A DNA stretch of 64,000 bases from Nothophaeocryptopus gaeumannii (lineage: Eukaryota; Ascomycota; Dothideomycetes; Mycosphaerellales; Mycosphaerellaceae): NCBI GenBank assembly GCA_031771865.1, contig JASISA010000040.1:868001-932000 (forward strand), given 5' to 3'. This document shows positions 33,481 through 45,311 of this stretch, piece by piece. Below the pieces are notes generated by a model, which was given only the letters and a program-made list of their open reading frames with translations, was not told the origin of the DNA and made no database searches. The position numbers and the translations under genes are program-made. Each line of letters starts with the position of its first letter. Positions within the stretch are counted from its first letter, which is position 1.

Positions 33481-34472
33481 CAGGGTTCGGCAATCGTTAG
33501 TCGCACGCGCGCGATTATTGAAAACGCGCGTCGATCCGTGTGCGATTATTGATTAATCGCACACCCCCATTGCGCCAAGCCTTAGTCAAATGCTTAGTCA
33601 AGATCTAGAATTTGATAAGAACGGTATATAGTCGAAAATAAAGTCTAGTATAGGCGTTATATAGCTATTCTAAAGTATTATTAGTTTAGTAGTTTAGCGA
33701 TTACGAGGCGACGCGTTAGCGCCTTAGGCTTACTACCCTCGGTACCTATAGTTACCTCGTCGTTACTACGTAGGCTATCTATCGCTAACTATAGATTAAC
33801 TAACGTATTTTATATAATTTCTAGCTACTATTTACGCTTATTAACCTCCTCTTATATAGCCTATATAACCTCCTCGTCTTCCTATCTCTTACGCTTCTTA
33901 GTAGCGCGTTCGTAGTAGAAGTTAAGTACGTTAGTATGATAAGTATAAAAGTAGTATACGTAAGTAAAAGAGTATAGTTACTAGAGCGTAGTTAGTAGAT
34001 TTATAGATTTAATACTATAAAGGAAGAGAATATAATATAATTAGATTTTAAGTAAACGAAGTAGCTTTAATATTCTAGGATAATACTATTAATATATAAT
34101 CTAGATATATAAATTCAAGCTTTCGATAGGTCGAATATATTACCTACTACTATATAATCTTATTAACTATAGTTAATAAAGCGACTATAGCGCTAAGAGG
34201 GTAGTAGAACTATTAACTTCTTTAGTAGGTAGCTATCTAAGGGCTCTTAACCCTTATCGTCGCTAATACTTTCTATATAGTATACCTAGGAAGAAAATAC
34301 CTACAAGGAACGAATTTGGGGAGGCGGCATTACCAAAACCTCAGAACATACGGAACCTATTAAGGCAATACACGCATCCAAAGCACGGCTACACGCCGCT
34401 GTTGGCGGGTGCGCAGTCAGCGCTCGAAAATACTGATTCTCAGCATCAGAAGAAGAGAATTCTCTGCCAAGC

Positions 34473-35927
34473 ATGGCCAGTGCACGAGGCTGTGCTGCCT
34501 CAGGCACAGACAACGAACTAGAGCCATTTCAAGAGGTTACTGAAGAAACTACTACAGGCAGAGATACAGGGAGTATCAATCTAGCTTCCTACCCAACCTC
34601 CCAAGAGAAGGGGTATAGAGAGAAGAACGCAGCAGTAAACAAGAACCAGCAGGGTCCTCTCACCTTGGGAGGCCCTGAAAGAGATTCAGAATGAGGCAGC
34701 TGAACTGATGCATCAGAGTCAACACTCCTCCCTCCAACCAGAGAGGGCAATCCAGATGATTCTGGATATGATTCACTCAACTGCAGCGCGGACCACGAAG
34801 CGCACCAACCAGGAAGCCACTCTAGAATCTATCCAACGGAGTATTACACAGATTCAGAAGAAGATAGAGCAGAGTCCAGGACCAAAGACAACCTGGGCTA
34901 CAGTCGCAGCCCAACAGCCAGCCCAGCTGTCTAGCATCAAAGCACAAAGAGCTGCGTGCTCCTCAAGATTCACGTAGACAACGAAGCGACTAGGGCTGAG
35001 CTTAGGGATGCTGAAGCTACCCGGATTGTTTCGCGTTTTACTGCAGAAGGAGGGAACTGGGCACATGTAGTCGCAGTCAAGAAGGTCCCCGATGGACTAG
35101 TTCTCACGACTACGGACCCTGCAGCAAGGAACCGAATGGCGGCAGACACCCAAGGCCTAGGCAAGGTCTTGAAGGAGGCAAGAATAGCACAGAAAACCTT
35201 CCTAGTCCAAGTCCACTTTGTTACAGTTGCAGGAAACGACCCTACTACACAGCGGATCCAGTCAATTGAGGAAGACAACAAGCGGCTAATACCCGGAATC
35301 CAAGTACAGAATGCCTGGTGGAAGGGCTAGAAAGCTATAGCAACGGGAACAAAGAAACAGAACACTCTAGTAGTCGAACTGAAGACGGTGGAAGCTGCCA
35401 GAGCTGCGGTAGAGAAGGGCATTATCATCTCCGGAGTGCTCCACGACACTGAAGAATGGGACCACCAATGGACAATAACACAGTGCTTCAACTGCCAAAG
35501 ATATGGCCATATCGGCACAAGGTGCACAAACGGTACGGTGTGTGCAAGGTGTGGAGGAAGCCATAACATAAGAGAATGTGCGCACGAGAAGCTTGTAGAG
35601 GCAGACCGATTAAAGCACAGTAAATGCGGAAATTGCAGTCAGAACCACCCAGCTTGGCACTATATGTGCTCAAAGAGACAAGCAATTAAGGACAAGATTC
35701 AGAGCATGAAGAAGATAGGGGCGAGCTACATGGCTAAGCTAACCTACAGTACTCCTAGCTCTACTTCTCCTCTGCCTTCCCCTCCTCTACAGCAAGGAGC
35801 GAATGGGGAGGGAGAGGACCAAACAGCTACCCGGACAAGCCGCGAATATGTCCCAGGCAGGAGGCCAATAGGAACAGCAGTAGAGAAGGAACACTACAGA
35901 GGTTTGGGAGGCCAGTTGGGGCGGTGA
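34473..35927 (+). pseudogene. LINE ORF1 (gag-like) with CCHC zinc knuckles, broken
   Basis: The N-terminal segment is at 34473-34694, with further frame pieces at 34708-34977 and 34956-35330. Then an in-frame TAG (35328-35330) comes after NAWWKG, and reading continues KAIATGTKK to 35927. Three zinc knuckles follow one another: CFNCQRYGHIGTRC, CARCGGSHNIREC and CGNCSQNHPAWHYMC, typical nucleic-acid-binding motifs of LINE ORF1 proteins. The middle segment (HVVAVKKVPDGLVLTTTDPA) resembles the RNA-binding region of this group. The ORF is disrupted by at least one frameshift (near 34970) and one stop. Confidence 0.8.
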
Positions 35928-36012
35928 ACAGGGCTAAGACCATTGTACCGGAGCAAGGACAAGGGTCAATCCGACGAGCAATACAGCGGGATCAACCACC
36001 AGCTAGTACCCA

Positions 36013-36777
36013 ATGAACACACAACCGACACTAAGTATACTGCAGGCAAACGTACGGAAATCACAGGCTACTCACCGGCAGCTACTCGATGACAGCCAGA
36101 AAGACATTCTCGCTATCCAGGAGCCATACACTAACCCAAGCAATGGAAGAACAGTCACACATCCGAAGTACTATACTGTTGCAGGGGAAGACAAAGACAG
36201 GAGAGTCGTATTCTACGTCCATAAGAAGTACAGCCTATCCGAATGGTCGCACCGGATTATGAGTAATCAGAAGATCCTAATCTCACTACAAACGACAATA
36301 GGAACTGTACACCTCCATGACATCTATAACTGGGATGCGAGGCTTACAGTGGAGGAGCTTTTAGAAGGTATTGAGGAACCGGGAGAACACGTTCTAGTTG
36401 GAGACTTCAATCTTCACCACCGTTGGTGGGGAGGACCGTTAGTACCACAGGAGGATCTTAGAGCAAGAGAGCTACGAGAGGCGTGTCGAGACACGCTATA
36501 CCTAGCGACACCCCTAGGCCTTGCTACCTGGAGAAAGACACCACAGTCCCAAACTGGGACGACGATAGACCTTACTCTTGCAACAGAGGAGATATCAAAG
36601 AGGATAACAGCATGTCAGCCAGGCAAGGAAGACATTGACTCTGATCATATCAGCATAGAGACAACTATTAACATAGGGATACAGGAGGAGACGAGAACAA
36701 GATGGATGTGGAAGGACACTAACTGGGAGGAGTTCAGAGAGACGCTCCAAAGCTCCTACCTACAGCCGAAGGGATGA
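36013..36777 (+). pseudogene. LINE ORF2, apurinic-like endonuclease domain
   Basis: This 254-residue frame matches the exonuclease-endonuclease-phosphatase domain that nicks target DNA for target-primed reverse transcription: LSILQANVRKSQATH, DILAIQEPY, VLVGDFNLHHRWWGG, GTTIDLTLA and IDSDHISI. The catalytic Asn, Glu, Asp-Asn and Asp-His residues are all present, so this domain looks intact. The frame ends at TGA 36775-36777 and the rest of ORF2 continues in other frames, so the protein is truncated. Confidence 0.85.
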
Positions 36778-37022
36778 CAACAAAGGAGGATATAGATAGC
36801 ACCGTGAGTGATCTCAGCAATGCTCTACAAAAGACAAGGGACCTTGTTGTCCGGCGTAAAACATATCGGCCGCCAGATCCAAGGAGTGTGCCGGTGGTAC
36901 TACATGCGATTCAGGAGGCTCGGCAGGCAAGACGGCATGCACAATGGACAGGGAGCGAGGAGCACTAGAAGGAGTGGAGGGCACGAAACCAGGAGAAAAA
37001 GAGAACTATCCAGACAGAGAAA

Positions 37023-38186
37023 ATGAAACAGTGGAGGACCGCGGTTCACAAAACCGCTAGCGAGCCACAGGGAATGTGGAAGCTGGCTAAGTGGGCAAAG
37101 AACAGCGATAGCCCTATTCGACCTCCCCAGATGCCTACACTAACACACAATAACGATCAGTTCACGACGGACAGTGCGAAAACAGAGATCCTACGGACAG
37201 CCCTTTTCCCAATGCCAGAGCCCGCAGACACATCAGACATCGAGAGCACCACATACCCAGAACCTGTCAATATAGCATGCGAAATTACAGAAGAGGAGGT
37301 ACGAAAAGTAGTCCAAAGACTGCCGAACGACAAGGCTCCCGGCCTCGACGAGATACCAAACAGATGCATTATAATGCACGGGAGCGAGGTATGGATGGCA
37401 GGAAAGGAGACTGGAATCTCAAAAATGCTCCAACAAAAGCTACGGGTAATGCAGAATAGATTCCTACGGATAATCCTTGGGGCCTACCGAGCTACACCAA
37501 CGCGACTGTTACACAAAGAACTCCAGATCGAAGACATTACCGAGTATGGGAAGAGAACTGCTATAGCTGCAATGGCTGCGCAGAGGCAGAGGCCGGATAT
37601 ACACCAGGCCATGCAAGAGCTGAAGGGGCGGATCCTACTAAAGTGCGGACAACTTGGGGCATATAGCAGACGCCTGAGAAAACCATACAGCTCGCCACTA
37701 GAGCAGACAGACGAGCAGGCTACTATCCTACGGTCCCAGCTCTCTCACATAGACAGAGCAGATCCAAAGAAGACTCGGAAAGCAATATGGACTATCCTCC
37801 AGGGCCAGTATGAGCGGGACGAGTCACAGAAGTGGGACAATGCTAGGCGCGAAGGAATCCTCCCACTCGCGTTCAGGACTCCATGGAACACCAACACCTG
37901 GGAGCTTTATCGAGGGCTTAGCAAAGCCCAGGCCGCGATAGTGTTCCAGATACGGTCAGAGACAATTTGCCTTCCTCACTTCCTCCACAAGGTTGGGGTG
38001 CCCGACACTAGCCCCTACTGCGAATGTGGAGATAGAGGGACAGCTCGACACTACCTTGCCTACTGTACAAACATGCGAGAGAGTAGAAGGGAACTCATCT
38101 TAGCCACTAGATGCCAGGACGCGAGAAGATGGCTTACTGAGTTTCCTAGACAAACCGCAGCGTGGGCAATAAGGCATCTCCCATAG
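37023..38186 (+). pseudogene. LINE ORF2 remnant: RT entry motif fused to C-terminal region, catalytic core deleted
   Basis: The 387-codon frame begins with the linker before reverse transcriptase and reaches RLPNDKAPGLDEIPN, the conserved first RT block. It then jumps near 37370 to IIMHGSEVWM and QNRFLRIILGAYRATPTRLL, which normally lie hundreds of residues further on. The YADD catalytic box, fingers, palm and any RNase H segment are absent. The end keeps a CECGDRGTARHYLAYC zinc-binding motif. The reading frame is uninterrupted across the deletion, so the deletion is in frame. The element cannot copy itself. Confidence 0.85.
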
Positions 38187-38448
38187 GACAATTCGAGTGG
38201 ACCCTCAAACATCTCCCAGAGCAGGCCGGAGATCTCGAACCCAAGTAAGGAGGATGATGTTGACTCTGGCGTGTCAGCCAGCTGCCTACGGGCAAACATA
38301 TTGGTTCTATAGTACCTAAGATGCAGTAGGGTGTAAGGCATAACAGAGAAGGGAGGAAGTTTTACGCTGTAGGCACTTTCTACAGGGTTTTCTTTTACAA
38401 CATGTAGATATGCTAGAAGGGGCACGGCCTGTAGCTAGCTCGAATACA

Positions 38449-38482
38449 TTTATTTTTATTATTATTATTATTATTATTATTA
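38449..38482 (+). repeat. (ATT)n 3' tail of the LINE
   Basis: A TTATT/ATT trinucleotide run marks the 3' end of the LINE and abuts the inverted RIP copy. Confidence 0.75.
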
Positions 38483-39632
38483 GTCCTATTCTTTAGTATC
38501 GTAGAGTACTCTAGAGATAATAATGCCCTTCTCTACTATAGCTCTAGTAGCTTCCACTATCTTTAGTTCGACTACTAGAGTACTCTATTTCTTTATTCCT
38601 ATTACTATAGCTTTCTAGCCCTTCTACTAGGTATTCTATACTTGGATTCCGGGTATTAGCCGCTTGTTATCTTCCTTAATTAACTGGATCCGCTATGTAG
38701 TAGGGTCGTTTCCTATAACTATAACAAAGTAGACTTAGACTAGGAAGGTTTTCTATACTATTCTTACCTCCTTTAAGACCTTGCCTAGGCCTTAGGTATC
38801 TACTACTATTCGGTTCCTTGCTATAGGGTCCGTAGTCGTAAGAACTAGTCTATTAGGGACCTTCTTAACTACGACTATATGTGCCTAGTTCCCTCCTTCT
38901 ATAGTAAAACGCGAAATAATCCGGGTAGCTTTAGTATCCCTAAGCTTAGCCCTAGTCGCTTCGTTGTCTACGTGAATCTTAAGGGAGTACGTAGCTCTTT
39001 ATACTTTAATACTAGATAGCTAGGCTAGCTATTAGGCTACGACTATAGCCTAGGTTATCTTTAGTCCTAGACTCTACTCTATCTTCTTCTAAATCTATAT
39101 AATACTCTATTAGATAGATTCTAGAGTAGCTTCCTAGTTAGTACGCTTCGTAGTCTACGCTATAGTTAAGTGAATTATATCTAGAATTATCTAGATTGCC
39201 CTCTCTAGTTAGAGGGAGGAGTATTAACTCTAATGTATTAGTATAGCTACCTTATTCTAAATCTCTTTTAGGGCCTCCTAAGGTAAGAGGGGACCCTACT
39301 AGTTCTTATTTACTACTACGTTCTTCTCTCTATACCCCTTCTCTTAGGAGGTTAGGTAGGAAGCTAGATTAATACTCCCTATATCTCTACCTATAGTAGT
39401 TTCTTTAGTAACCTCTTAAAATAGCTCTAGTCCGTTATCTATACCTAAGGTAGTATAGCCTTGTATACTAGCTATACTTAATAGAGAATTCTCTTCTTCT
39501 AATACTAAGAATTAGTATTTTCGAGCGCTAACTACGTACCTACTAATAGCGGCGTATAGCCGTGCTTTAGATACGTATATTATCTTAATAGGTTCCGTAT
39601 ATTCTAAGGTTTTAGTAATACTACCTCCTCGA
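38481..39632 (-). repeat. Inverted, RIP-mutated copy of the LINE 5' 1.15 kb
   Basis: Read on the minus strand this segment aligns end to end with 34315-35462. Anchors include CTAATACCCGGAATCCAAGT (35286-35305, about 38640-38660) and AAAATACTGATTCTCAGCAT, which becomes AAAATACTAATTCTTAGTAT here. Differences are almost all C-to-T and G-to-A transitions, giving a TA-rich sequence. Together with the LINE it forms a large inverted repeat with a 3 kb spacer. Confidence 0.85.
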
Positions 39633-40131
39633 GCCGGATCTAGGTATTAGGTTAAAACCTATATAGAGTAGTCCTTTTCTAGGTATTTACTAAGATATTT
39701 AACCTATACTTAAATCTAACCTAATTAGGTTAACCTACTATAGTATCTAGTTTCTATAAACTCGTACTATACGTAGCGCGCTCGCTTTTTACTATACCTA
39801 GGAGCCTTAAAATACGCGAAATATAGCGATAATTCGTAATTATCCCTCTAAGGCATAATAGTAGACAATCGAGTAATAGTAGAACGAACGACGGTAGTAG
39901 TAGGAGCGACGGCGAGGTACTATATAGTAGAATATAAAGAGGAGGTATATAGGTACGTAGGAGCGCGATAGGCGATTAAAAGTACGCGTTTTACGACTAT
40001 ATCGAGAGACTATACCTATTGCAACTAATCTACGTGCGACTCACCGAAAATCGCTAGTTATGGCTCGCAGAAGATCGCACGCGGTATATTTGTGCGATTA
40101 TTCAATAATCGCACGCACATGCCGATCCCTG

Positions 40132-40139
40132 TTGTCCAA
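40132..40139 (+). repeat. Right target site duplication (TTGTCCAA)
   Basis: Identical to 33473-33480, directly outside the right terminal inverted repeat of the hAT-like element. Confidence 0.85.
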
Positions 40140-42754
40140 CACCCGCAGAGGTCATCGGCCATGAGTTCCGGTTTGTGAAGGAGCCAGCAGGCTTTCTGGC
40201 CGAGCGAGCGACCCTGTAGTGGTTGGACAACCAACGGAGCTCTTCTTCTGTTGCAAATGTGGCTACGTTTGCAGTAGTTCATGTTCAAGTCTTGCCCGAT
40301 ACGGAGGACGGGAGCGCTTTCTCCGACGAGTTGCAATCCAAACCAGTCTGCAAGCATTTCAAATGGTAAATATCATGGTCCCTGGAACCAGGTAAAGTCG
40401 AGAGAACATGCAGTGCGGCACTCGCATGCAATTCCCGGCCTTGTTGTTGGTTCGAGACAGAACACCAGCCTGCTGTTCCACGCAGTTGTATCTTCAGCTT
40501 TCCTTTCGATACGCTTCTTTCTGTACCACACGCGCTGAAAGGGTTATTTCCGCGTCTGGTCAATTGCCTGTTCGCCCATTGAGAGTTTTTTCTTGTTCCT
40601 TCTTGACAGCGCCGAGGGAGACAGCAAACGTGCAAGTACTCATTCCGTAAGACCGTCCTGATGACCTATAGACCTCTGGCGGTAGGTGCTTCTTCTTCTG
40701 CGAGTGGTGGTCATTCCGGTGGTCAGAGCAGCAAGAGAAGATTGCATTTCTTGCCATTGAAGCAGGTCAAGGCCAATGGTTTCATATCGTGCCATGATGA
40801 CACTAGTCACGTCTGCCAGGAACACGCGGAAGAACAGACAGGTCGGCTCTTCAAGGCACTCTTTTTGTTTTGTATGCTATCCACAGATATGTCTGACCGC
40901 ATGAATGCTGACTGCAAGGTCCACCTTGGGCGGGGCTGAGAAAAGCTAGCAATATGCAGTAACTCTGAAACGCGTGCTTGAGAGTTGAGCCTCTCCGCCA
41001 TCAGCCCTCAACAGATTATTATTGCGATGATGCTGGTGGACGACGTGAAGGATGTGAACGATGAGAACGTGCCCCGGCTCATGCCACCACCGCTAGCCCG
41101 AGACACGTCTAGCACCAGCGTGATGAAACTGGCAACGGCGAGCAGGTCTGCCTGTCAACACTGCTCGCCGTCATAACAATTCGCGCGCAATCGGCTGGAG
41201 ATGCGCCGATCACTACGGCCTCTTCGCATCGCCTAGGAGGTACATATGCAGTTCAGTCTGAGACGCCTATCAAAGGCTACTATGTAAACAGGAAGCTCGT
41301 CAAATCCCTCCTCAGACGGAACAGCAGCCTTGCCAGCAGTCCACTATTTCGTCCACGAGTATCTTATCGTCGGGAGCATCTTGGAGGAGCAAGCGACGAC
41401 ATGCTAGTTTCACTCACTCACAAGCCCAGGGCCTGTGCTGCGGCGTGCTGTCTCCTAGTATCACTCACTCGCAAGCTAAAGGGCTGTGCACGCCTGGCCT
41501 GAGCTAGACTGCAGTAGGCACGACCGGACACAACGACCACCGTTGCTAGGTCGCAGGCCAAAGGTCGAAGCCGCACGCTTGCAGACACCCCGTAGCTACG
41601 TTTTGGATTTGACGGGTGGTGCAGCTGAAATCTTCAAACTCATGGCCTGTTTCAAGCAGGCAACTCCTGCTCTAGCAATTCACAAGACGAGTAAGGTAGG
41701 TAATCGGAGAATAAAAGCGGTGCTTCAATCCACAGCTGCTCCGAGACTTCCTCCCACCCCAGTCAGCCGACTCCCACCCCAGGCATTTGAATAGGACTTT
41801 GACTCATCACACGAACACCACACACTCTCTCTACTTCACACCACTCTCTCTACTTCACACCACTCTCTCTATACTTTGCACCTCGACAGCTCACGCCTCT
41901 ATATATATAGCATGGGCGAGGAGCAACGTGCGGCCGCAGGAGGCTTGCCCTCCGAAGCGCCGGCCGCACTCGAGCGGGACGCAGGTCTATGTTGGCGACC
42001 TTGAAGTTGTCCTGAATTGATTGAGATTTAGTTAAGATTTCGGGGTGGGATCGGCTAGCTGGGGTGGGAGGAAGTCTCGAGGCCTCAACTCAGGCTCGCT
42101 TGACCTCTCCTCGTTTAAAATATCACGGGATTTCCCCTGCAGACGGGATGCGGCTCCCAGCTAGTAACACCAGGCCCATGCACGGCGTCTGTGGCGATCT
42201 GCCGGATGCACAGCAACGGTGACAACACCTCCTGCACTCGACTCTGGCCAACGCTGTCCTGTACGTGCGGTGCCCGAGCACACATCACGCCATGCCGACG
42301 GGCCCAAGTGCCGTCTACTGGGCTTTTCTCGTCATCCCGTACAGGAGAAAATGGCGATCCTAGCCGGTCTCAGCAGACGCTCCATCGAAGCGAAATGTTA
42401 GAGCTTGTTGGGTTTTGGCGCATAGTTAGAGCTAAGACAGGACGTGGGGAGCTTAGCAGGTTGAACGGGAAGAGGAGACATTCCCTTGGGTCGTCCTGTT
42501 GACACAGGTTTGTACTTGGCCGCTAATCTCCCACCACCTTCATTCTTCACACGCCCCTCACCCTCACTGTTTGACTACCAACTGCGAGCAAAGATCGATT
42601 CAAATTCCTATGCGGCTCGCTGATTCAGGTTTCGATCCACCCAACATACTTGGAACGTCAGCCTGCTCTTCTCTAGATCCCAAGTCGGCATATCTGAGGC
42701 ACGAAACCCACAACACGAGACCGTCGCATCATCAACAACACTCGGTGTCCGACA
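40140..42754. other. 2.6 kb interval without a supported gene
   Basis: Only short overlapping frames are present. A 19-bp tandem repeat lies at 41823-41876. The rightmost 600 bp is probably the 5' region of the gene starting at 42755. No motif or splice-supported gene was found. Confidence 0.45.
41823..41876. repeat. 19-bp tandem repeat, 2.8 copies
   Basis: CACTCTCTCTACTTCACAC occurs at 41823-41841 and 41842-41860, with a partial third copy at 41861-41876. It is a pyrimidine-rich minisatellite. Confidence 0.85.
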
Positions 42755-43479
42755 ATGACTATGGCCTACGCTCCACGCTCATCAGCCGGAGGGCAACGAC
42801 CAGCATATCTCGATAATCTGTTCAGAGATTTGCCGAACACACCCAGCGCCCATTCTTCGATAAGCAGCATATCAAATAGTAGTACAGCTTCAAATTACGA
42901 CCTACGAGGAGCATTCCAAAATGCCAGACCATTATCGCCGCCGCTAGAGGATGACACAGCCAGCGTGCGCAGCAAGAAATCATTTCTGCTCAGCTCTCGA
43001 CGATTTCGATTCGGATCCCTCAACCGACGGACGTATAACCAGACGGAAGATTTGAATCGAACTATTGCGGCCAGACAGTTGGAGCGTGCACAATTGCCAA
43101 CGCCTCCTCCGACCACACCTCCGGCCTCGCCTCCTATAGAGGATCGCGCTTCGATAAGCCGTCCATCATTGCCAAAGATACATACGAGCTTTCCGCCTCC
43201 GAGGGCAGTGAGCGTATACGCAAAGAAGTCGCTGCCACCCGTGCCTGCACCGCAACAGCCATTGCCCAGGCCGCCTCTCAGACATAAGGACTCGAAAGCG
43301 GAGCTTGGTTGTCGACGTTGCTATTATTATGCGGCACGAAATTGTAACGGATATGTATTGGGAGGCACGGCTGGTGATGCTTGCGAGACGTGCTTGGTGA
43401 GTCTCATTCAACGACATTGCCATCGTGCTCAGCCTACTGACTATATCTTCAGCAAGCCGGATACTTTGGTGCGAAATGA
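42755..43479 (+). CDS. Fungal protein of unknown function with C-terminal Cys-rich motif
   Basis: Exon 1 (42755-43396) and a 27-nt last exon (43453-43479) are joined by a 56-nt GT-AG intron with branch CTACTGAC, giving 222 residues. Residues 1-185 are Ser/Pro-rich and disordered, with SKKSFLLSSRRFRFGSLNRR and several poly-Pro stretches (TPPPTTPPASPP) that could bind SH3 domains. The C terminus is compact and cysteine-rich: CRRCYYYAARNCNGYVLGG, DACETCL, then QAGYFGAK made by the tiny last exon. I know this CxxCYYxxxNCNG pattern as a conserved end in fungal proteins, but not a function. Four or five cysteines suggest metal binding. No signal peptide or membrane segment is seen. Confidence 0.72.
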
Positions 43480-45311
43480 TCATACTTGCGTAACGAATCT
43501 CATATGTATAATGACCTTGTTTCAAACCCTGTATGGCGTTGGCGGCGGAATTTGATTGAATGAGGACTTGGTACGACTACCGGAATGCTCAATAGGAAAT
43601 GTACGATGGCTTGACAGCACGACGCTTGGAGATGAAACGGACCATCGTTGGAGAAGAAGAACAGTTGAGAAGAAGCGGCATCGCTCAGAGAAGGCCTTGT
43701 GGTGGCGATGGGCGATGGGAAATGTACCGAAAATCACTGATTGACGGTACTTACTGTACAATATCGCTGTACAACAGGTGAAAATGGATGACACATCACC
43801 AACTCGACATCCATCCAACGTCCGTCTCACCTAACTATCTACCTGAATGGCTAGCATCCAGCTTCTCACATGTCGCAGCGGCACGCGCGACAAATCCAGA
43901 CGCTTCTCACCTTGCTGGCGTTTGGAAGACCATTGCCAACTCATGACCTTGGTCTTCCAAAAGCCAGCTTGGCAACGCGGCAGAGCAAGTATTACTCTAC
44001 CTCTACATCATGCGTCTGCGTCTCATCATTTCAACAGCTCAACGTCTACTCTGCCGTCTTCTGCAAGCCGCTGGACGCTGACGACCTCTTCGTGTTTCAT
44101 CCGAAGCCCCGCTGAAAAAGAGAAGAGTCCCTGCTTCGTGGAAGCTTAGAGACGCCACACCCACTGGCGCGGTTCTCATCCACAAACCTTCTTTCCCATC
44201 TCCTGCATGAAACGTCCGCTCGTGTGCATATGCGAGCTGCAAGGTCTGCAAGCTGCAGGTCCGGGCGAAAAGCTTCTTGAGCTCGGGAAACTTTGCGCTT
44301 TTTTTTTTTGTGCAGAGTGTCACAATTTGTACAACTTCATCACGAGCGAAAGAACGAGGCATGACTGACTGACTTGTTTCGCTTGTATGAACGTATGTGT
44401 TATACAGAGTGACGTTACAGAGCTACCAATGAATTCCAGAGCCAATATACTTGACGAATGAGGACCCCGGGTGATGGACCTCATGCTTCCCATAAATTGC
44501 ATTGCATTGCTTGACCCGAACATTTTCCTCAAGTAGATAACATTTAATTGCTTGTTCTTGACTTTCCTTCTCCCTGGGAAAACGACATTTCTTGCCTTCT
44601 TTCACTTCTTCATCTTTAGCGACATCAGACTCACCGCACTCTTCCTTTCCTTTCCAAAGTCAAGCAGCAAGCCCAGACTAAGAAAAGAAACCCCGCCGGA
44701 TCTCCACTCCCGTTCGCGGGGAACTTTTCAACAAACCGGAATCCTGCAAGACATCCACGGCATTCAATCTTGGCACCTCCACAGAACATCTCTGGTGGTA
44801 CATCGAACGCCTTACCACGAGTTTTTCACGAACATACCGTGGTAGACACTGAAAATGTCGTGCATACCCGCGGCGCAGGGACACTCAAGACAGCCACGCC
44901 ATGGGCTCTAATACAACCAGGAGCAGGGACTTCTCTGGCGCGCGGATAAAGGAAGAAAAGGAAAACACACAATGGTATGGGCTCTGGGGCATGGACCAAG
45001 TGTTCAGAGCCGTGGAAGTGGTCTGTGTTGCCATGTTCCTGTTCATGCAGTTATTGATTCCAGAGCTACCGGAGCCCTACTTCTCATCATGCCTCGTTGC
45101 GTCCTGCCTATTCCTGCCATGGTCTGTCATCCACATGCCACCATTGCTCCGAGCACAGCCTCGTGCAGAGCTGTCATCATCGTTTCTCATCCTTCATCGG
45201 AACGTTTCTGATACCTTCCTTCCTTTGTTGGTTCGTTGCCAAGCTGTCAGATGTATTCCCACGCGCCTAGGGTGCCTGTAGCCGACGGTCAGTGCATGCT
45301 CACGGTCCCGC
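43480..45311. other. Intergenic; one weak hydrophobic frame
   Basis: A 126-codon plus-strand frame at 44901-45281 contains a hydrophobic stretch (VEVVCVAMFLFMQLLIPEL) that could be a membrane helix, but it lacks homology clues and its end looks random, so I do not call it. A run of ten T bases lies at about 44291-44300. Nothing else is supported. Confidence 0.4.

Larger units (their letters stand above)
34315..38482 (+). mobile_element. Defective non-LTR retrotransposon (LINE, Tad/I-like) nested in the hAT element
   Basis: The element reads left to right: ORF1 with zinc knuckles, ORF2 with endonuclease, a residual RT start, an RT C-terminal region, and an (ATT)n tail. Base composition is normal compared with the AT-rich flanks, so this copy has escaped RIP. 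It is defective through stops, frameshifts and a large internal deletion. The start is set where homology to the inverted copy ends (GGGAGGCGGCATTACC). Confidence 0.85.
33481..40131. mobile_element. hAT-like DNA transposon, 6651 bp, RIP-decayed, with nested LINE sequences
   Basis: The left end starts CAGGGTTCGGCA and the right end, read inward, starts CAGGGATCGGCA (11 of 12 identical). The ends sit between 8-bp duplications. Both subterminal regions carry a near-palindrome GTGCGATTATT...AATCGCAC (33539-33561 and about 40091-40113), as expected for a foldback or transposase-binding site. The original body at 33590-34300 and 39640-40020 is very AT-rich, dense in TA dinucleotides and has no usable frame, consistent with RIP of a transposase gene. 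No transposase motif survives, so assignment to hAT rests on target duplication length and terminal sequence. The nested LINE occupies the middle. Confidence 0.8.

Noticed and set aside
33590..34300. Possible transposase coding region of the hAT element
   Set aside because: TA-rich throughout with stops in every frame; no hAT dimerisation or RNase H-like motif can be read.
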